Assembly: GCA_008931825.1 (NCBI GenBank)
Contig: QXVZ01030631.1
Coordinates: forward strand, 1 to 22,001
Reading direction: 5' to 3'
DNA: 22,001 nt
DNA from: Phallusia fumigata
Taxonomy: Eukaryota; Chordata; Ascidiacea; Phlebobranchia; Ascidiidae
The position numbers and the translations under genes are program-made. Shown one piece after another: positions 19,101 through 22,001 of the stretch (the stretch's first letter is position 1; the number at the start of each line of letters is the position of its first letter). The notes beneath the pieces are model-generated. The model did not search any database. It was given only the letters and a program-made list of their open reading frames with translations, and had not been told where the DNA came from.

Positions 19101-19834
19101 TTTACGAAATTTACGTCAAGGGACTTTCCGGCAACCCCAAAGGTTTGCTAGTAACTACTGGCAAAATCCACCACCGATGNGGAGCGTGGAAGGCCAGAAC
19201 GAGTGACATCACCCTGTGTCACAACAAAACAAGACACCGCCAGTTTTGTGCATCACTGCAAAAAACGCGCGGTCTCTGGCGGACTTTGCCTGCGACTTTT
19301 GCTTCGACAGCGGTTATAACCATAACGTTTCTAAACATTTTAAACAAGTGCAAACAAACGATTTGCCCAAATTACGAAAATTACGTCAAGGGACTTTTCG
19401 GCAACCCCAAAATTTTGCTAGTAACTCTTGGCAAAATCCACCACCGATGCCAAGAAAATAATATCATATCTGGCTACGCGTATGTTAGTAGTGGTTAATT
19501 TTTTACAACTAAAATAAGTAACTAGTCATTATCAACTGGTGCCATATCCTAACGATTGTCCTGGCGCACGTGACGACAGATCCAACTTCCTCAAACGGAA
19601 GGGCGCACACCTGCTTCTATTATCCCATATCAAGCCTGTTACATAACATTTAGTGTTTGATACGAGTTTCGGGGGAAGGATCTTCCATTCACGCGTGAAA
19701 GCTTCACAATGCTTCAAAAAAAAAACGTGTAACTTACGTCTCCATTCGACGCCGTCCCACATAAGATAAGCACGCGTCAGGGAAACTTGACTGAGGACAA
19801 GCAAAATGCTAAATCGTACAATAGCAATACTCAT
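9575..19834 (-). CDS. LAMC1: Laminin gamma chain (LAMC1-like), LN head missing from the window
   Basis: Exons on the minus strand: (19834-19738, probable), 18476-18288, 18175-18058, 17976-17872, 17738-17602, 16865-16749, 16371-16160, 15984-15834, 15560-15339, 15006-14809, 14649-14416, 14291-14205, 13922-13716, 13551-13414, 13136-12939, 12571-12369, 12065-11962, 11846-11706, 11590-11386, 11251-11150, 11080-10966, 10845-10646, 10363-10205, 10125-10026, 9831-9575. They sum to 3996 nt (1331 residues) with consistent phase. The chain is a subunit of the alpha-beta-gamma laminin trimer in basement membranes. Domains: LE repeats 2-5a, L4, LE 5b-11, then a coiled coil of about 590 residues. Human LAMC1 has about 1609 residues; the shortfall matches the absent LN domain and LE1. 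Two donors are GTTTGT rather than GTAAGT. Gamma identity rests on CPACY at the start of the coil, the NID-type nidogen loop and the tail. Confidence 0.92.
13414..15006 (-). CDS. LAMC1: Laminin gamma exons: LE repeats 6 to 11
   Basis: Exons 15006-14809, 14649-14416, 14291-14205, 13922-13716 and 13551-13414, all in phase 1. LE7 contains [22 protein letters not shown]8 contains [13 protein letters not shown] and [15 protein letters not shown], the position of the nidogen-binding repeat. LE9 has [12 protein letters not shown]10 [15 protein letters not shown], and LE11 [17 protein letters not shown]. The 15006-14809 exon uses donor GTTGGT at 14808; using it gives GHAGKQC, the expected LE loop. This rod carries nidogen and so links the laminin network to the collagen IV network. 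The exons 14649-14416 and 14291-14205 recur at 21505-21949. Confidence 0.92.
15339..16865 (-). CDS. LAMC1: Laminin gamma exons: L4 (laminin IV type A) domain and LE5b
   Basis: Exons 16865-16749 ([24 protein letters not shown]), 16371-16160 ([32 protein letters not shown]), 15984-15834 ([33 protein letters not shown]) and 15560-15339 ([24 protein letters not shown]). The last also starts LE6 with [16 protein letters not shown]4 is inserted inside an LE repeat, as in all gamma chains. For the third exon I chose the acceptor ending at 15985: the nearer CAG would put a stop in frame, while this one gives QGN as in gamma-1. The resumed LE5 lacks two of its usual cysteines. Confidence 0.9.
16973..17022. 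repeat. Short tandem repeat, 23-bp unit at 27-bp period, two copies
   Basis: 16973-16995 and 17000-17022 are identical, separated by GGAA, inside the 736-bp laminin intron 16866-17601. Nothing else is recognised in that intron. Confidence 0.85.
17602..18476 (-). CDS. LAMC1: Laminin gamma exons: LE repeats 2 to 5a
   Basis: Exons 18476-18288, 18175-18058, 17976-17872 and 17738-17602. LE2 begins [17 protein letters not shown] and contains [18 protein letters not shown]3 has [20 protein letters not shown]4 has [15 protein letters not shown], then [13 protein letters not shown]5 opens [10 protein letters not shown] before the L4 insertion. These match the gamma-chain order and wording closely. 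The splice between the second and third of these LE blocks uses GTTTGT at 17871, which is the only choice that restores the CDICKPGF frame. Confidence 0.92.
18477..18914. other. Intron stretch upstream of laminin LE2, with palindrome
   Basis: No exon is seen on the minus strand. It contains a perfect 16-bp palindrome at 18568-18583 (centre TACGTA), and inverted short arms at 18588-18596 and 18641-18649 (CTTCAAACG and CGTTTGAAG). This looks like a small fold-back element or a hairpin-prone site. Confidence 0.4.
18915..19179. repeat. Direct repeat, left copy, ending at an N
   Basis: Matches 19181-19449 with roughly 6% substitutions plus a small indel. It ends exactly at the N at 19180. No coding similarity is recognised on either strand. 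It may be an interspersed element, or an overlap between two divergent alleles. Confidence 0.85.
19180..19180. other. Single N, probable contig join inside the laminin gene
   Basis: The join lies between the probable signal-peptide exon (19738) and LE2 (18476), the interval where LN and LE1 exons are expected and not found. Confidence 0.8.
19181..19449. repeat. Direct repeat, right copy
   Basis: Partner of 18915-19179, starting immediately after the N. Its divergence is higher than that of the repeat at the left end of the window, so a repeated element is a serious alternative to an allelic overlap. The rest of 19450-19737 shows no exon. Confidence 0.85.
19738..19834 (-). CDS. LAMC1: Probable first coding exon of the laminin gamma gene: signal peptide
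   Basis: ATG at 19834 opens [20 protein letters not shown], a good signal peptide with likely cleavage after TRA, then [10 protein letters not shown] and a consensus donor (C then GTAAGT) at 19737. The phase is 1, matching the next laminin exon at 18476. Position and strand fit a laminin 5' end, but the 11 residues after the signal peptide are too few to prove the family. It could instead be the first exon of some other gene whose remainder is lost at the N at 19180. Confidence 0.5.
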
Positions 19835-20163
19835 CCTATACCGACTTCCAAACTCAAAAAATCGTCTACTGGTTCTACAGTCTGCAAAAAGCCTTGTTGG
19901 ACAAAACTGTCACTGGACTTAGCCGGGCGAGCTGCATCAACTGCTGGACATAGCGTCAGAGGTATCACCGTTTCGTTCGCCTCTTTTAACTGGTCATGTC
20001 CCTTTGTCGAGATGATACAGTTTTCAAACGCGATCTAATCTCATTATAACGAGGAAGTGATATTCTGGTCGGCCCCTCGGGTCCATTAACGATAAGAAGA
20101 AGGACCATCGGCTCTGGGCCCCGTCCTCGGGCACAAAACCGCCGTCGGTCCCTCAGCGAGCCA

Positions 20164-20171
20164 TGACGTCA
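20164..20171. promoter_or_regulatory. CRE-like palindrome TGACGTCA
   Basis: A perfect consensus for CREB/ATF-type bZIP factors, 330 bp upstream of the probable laminin start codon in a GC-rich patch. An 8-bp match can occur by chance, so function is only suggested. Confidence 0.35.
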
Positions 20172-20209
20172 CTATGCTTGGAACAATGCAATAAGCGCCA
20201 TGTTGCCAT

Positions 20210-20227
20210 AACAACAACAACAACAAC
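20210..20227 (+). repeat. (AAC)6 microsatellite
   Basis: Six perfect AAC units. Confidence 0.9.
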
Positions 20228-21465
20228 TAAGTAAGCGTTTTAGTTTTTAGTCTAAAACGTAGCAAAAAAATTATTGTAATTCTGCGAGCTAGTGATGATC
20301 TGAAGCTGTGAATCGAACGCGAACTCTGTCTCCCTCCGACAACTGAGCTTTGAAAATCGCTATTTCGTGGGAGGTTTGTAGGAAATGGTGTGCGGGGGTA
20401 AACAAGTGGAACAACATCGTTAAAAGAACGTTTTCGTGTGTTGCTTTTTTCCAGGCGTTGTAAAGCATAACACGGAATTCAAAGTAGTTTCTACAACCTA
20501 GTGATGTAATCGATATTTTACGATGTTTTTTTCTAGGTTTCAATATCTATAGCCCAGCCATACGTGCAACTGAGGCATACTTTTAAATTACACAGTTCGG
20601 CATCGGATTTTTTGGAAAATAGACAAAACTTTTACGCAACCAAATATTACAAAATTTTTTAGAGCAATGTTTTAAGTTCCTCACATATTTATAAGCCAAG
20701 GTAAGAAGACAATAAAACGTCATAAAAAAACCTCAATGGGGAGAAAGTTGCTATAGCTTAAAGTGAGTTTGTCTTGCGTTCTGTTTTTTTAATCTGTTCG
20801 TTGACATCGTACACCTTATGTGGTTTTAGCTTCCGTATAGCTGATGCACTGATCCTTTCAAGGTTTGCTTTTTAAGATTTTTAAGCTGCTAATGCGTCAT
20901 TAAGTTGTGTAAACTAGACAAATTTGTATAAACACCAGATACATAACAATTAACGCTTGTCTCAACTGTATTACTTAACAGGAACTATTTTGCAAGTCGC
21001 TCTGCTGCCATCTAGCGAAACGTCACAATATGCCGTCCAATCGCATTACGGCGCTCGACTTGCGACTCCCTTGCGTACACAGACATAGCTGGCATTGGCA
21101 ACAGCAGTATCAACAATCGCAGATTGGCATGATTCAATTATGCCATGGTCTTCATCGCTGCTTGTTCTGACCAGCCAAACGCTGCGTGTTTATTTTTAAA
21201 CCATGCTCGGCATGTCAGCCTTTGGTAACGAGATGACATAAAAGCTGGCGATTAACTCTATGGGCGCATTGGCCCATGATGTCACAAGCTAGCTAGACGT
21301 GCCTGTATACAAGTATGAAATCACAAACTGAGGTGATAATTGATGCTACACCACAGACTTATCCCGAAGGCAACAAGGCTCCGTCTGTATGTTATCAGGC
21401 CTTACGTCAAACGACAGGTGGTCTTGGCTCGCAACATTCATTTTGCCTTGCTTAAATGGCGTGTA

Positions 21466-21466
21466 N
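21466..21466. other. Single N, probable contig join
   Basis: To the right the sequence is an exact copy of 14167 onward. To the left it is unrelated upstream DNA. Confidence 0.8.
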
Positions 21467-22001
21467 GTATTTATCCATTTAAAACATTTTTTTAAGTAAG
21501 CTACCTTCAACATTGGGCAAGCAGTCGCATCTTCCATTGGTCGGGTTGCAAGTGGCGATGTGTCGGCTTCCCAGATGATCACACTCACACACTGAAACCA
21601 AAGAAGTCACATATCAAACACAATATTCGCAACAATGAACGCCTCTCCACACACCCTTGAGAGCGCCAGAACCTTAAATTTTTCTTTGTTTTATTTCACT
21701 GCGCCATGAACTTACACTGGCATCGTTCCTCCGGGATGTTGGTCACCGCCTTTCCGAAGTAACCGGGCAGACATTCATCACAATGAAAGCCGGTGGTGTT
21801 GTGAATGCATTTGAGACATTCGCCCGATGTGCTGTTGCAGTTCATGATGGCGTTGTCGTCGATGTTGCCGTTACACATGCAGCGCTGACAGGGGCCGGTT
21901 GTACGTGGGTCGCCAAACCAACCGTCAGTGCACATCTCGCATTGCTTGCCTGTGAAGACGAAAACATGTTTGTAGTGCTGTAATTTGAACGACGTTGACC
22001 A
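21467..22001 (-). repeat. Exact duplicate of 14167-14701, carrying two laminin gamma exons
   Basis: All 535 bases appear identical to 14167-14701 (constant offset 7300), introns included. It holds second copies of the LE8 exon (21949-21716, with NIDDNAI) and the LE9 exon (21591-21505). Lying upstream of the laminin start on the same strand, it makes no sense as part of that gene. A misplaced contig of the same allele, or an unmerged duplicate, is the likely explanation; a very recent segmental duplication is possible. Confidence 0.9.

Larger units (their letters stand above)
19835..21465. other. Upstream region of the laminin gene; no gene seen
   Basis: It contains a GC-rich patch around 20070-20175, a CRE-type site and an AAC microsatellite. 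The remainder (20230-21465) is AT-rich with no coding similarity I can recognise. The 5' UTR and promoter of the exon at 19738-19834 should lie at its left edge, but I see no clear TATA box. Confidence 0.5.

Noticed and set aside
18950-19498. Plus-strand open frame of 182 codons across the N at 19180
   Set aside because: It runs through an ambiguous base and two copies of a repeat. The second half repeats the first, and no family is recognisable.
19450-19737. Read-through of the signal-peptide exon as part of an LN domain
   Set aside because: The continued frame shows no LN motifs, and a consensus GTAAGT donor ends the exon at 19738.
20306-20352. tRNA-like stretch on the minus strand (AGCTCAGTTG followed by GTTCGATTC)
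   Set aside because: The two box-like motifs are only about 20 nt apart, too close for a tRNA, and no acceptor stem or anticodon arm can be drawn.

Overview
The window is animal nuclear DNA. It has split genes on one strand (minus), introns as short as about 64 bp with GT-AG ends, tandemly packed genes, and proteins of extracellular type (laminin, Ly6/uPAR, CCP/sushi, EGF, C-type lectin, vWA). The compactness, the short introns and the roughly 2% difference between apparent alleles fit an ascidian such as Ciona. The species is inferred, not shown. I recognise no gene on the plus strand.

Layout, left to right. (1) 1-1970: the 5' end (signal peptide plus first half of a Ly6/uPAR domain) of a minus-strand gene, present twice (1-936 and 1033-1970), with a single N at 937. 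(2) 2106-7388: a complete minus-strand gene that I could splice by hand from 20 coding exons. The 1049-residue open frame is consistent at every junction. Order: signal peptide, Ly6/uPAR domain, five CCP, an incomplete EGF plus two calcium-binding EGF, C-type lectin domain, two CCP, vWA, stop. It has a TATA box and an AATAAA. The gene in region 1 lies just downstream on the same strand and starts with a related Ly6/uPAR half-domain, so this looks like a small tandem family. (3) 7389-9574: about 2.2 kb with no recognisable gene. (4) 9575-18476, with a probable first coding exon at 19738-19834: a minus-strand laminin gamma chain (LAMC1-like), from the second LE repeat to the C-terminus. The nidogen-binding loop and the C-terminal integrin-binding glutamate are recognisable. 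The LN head and first LE repeat are absent from the place where they should be. (5) 19835-21465: upstream DNA with no gene seen. (6) 21467-22001: an exact second copy of 14167-14701 (two laminin exons) after another single N.

Each of the three N characters (937, 19180, 21466) adjoins a segment that also occurs elsewhere in the window. These are best read as contig joins in a draft assembly, where overlapping or allelic contigs were not merged. Copy number and the missing laminin head must be judged with that in mind.

The two main genes are unrelated in role. The laminin is a basement-membrane subunit. The mosaic protein is secreted and looks like a recognition or adhesion molecule; its domain order is one I do not know from any named family, and it is the most interesting object in the window.
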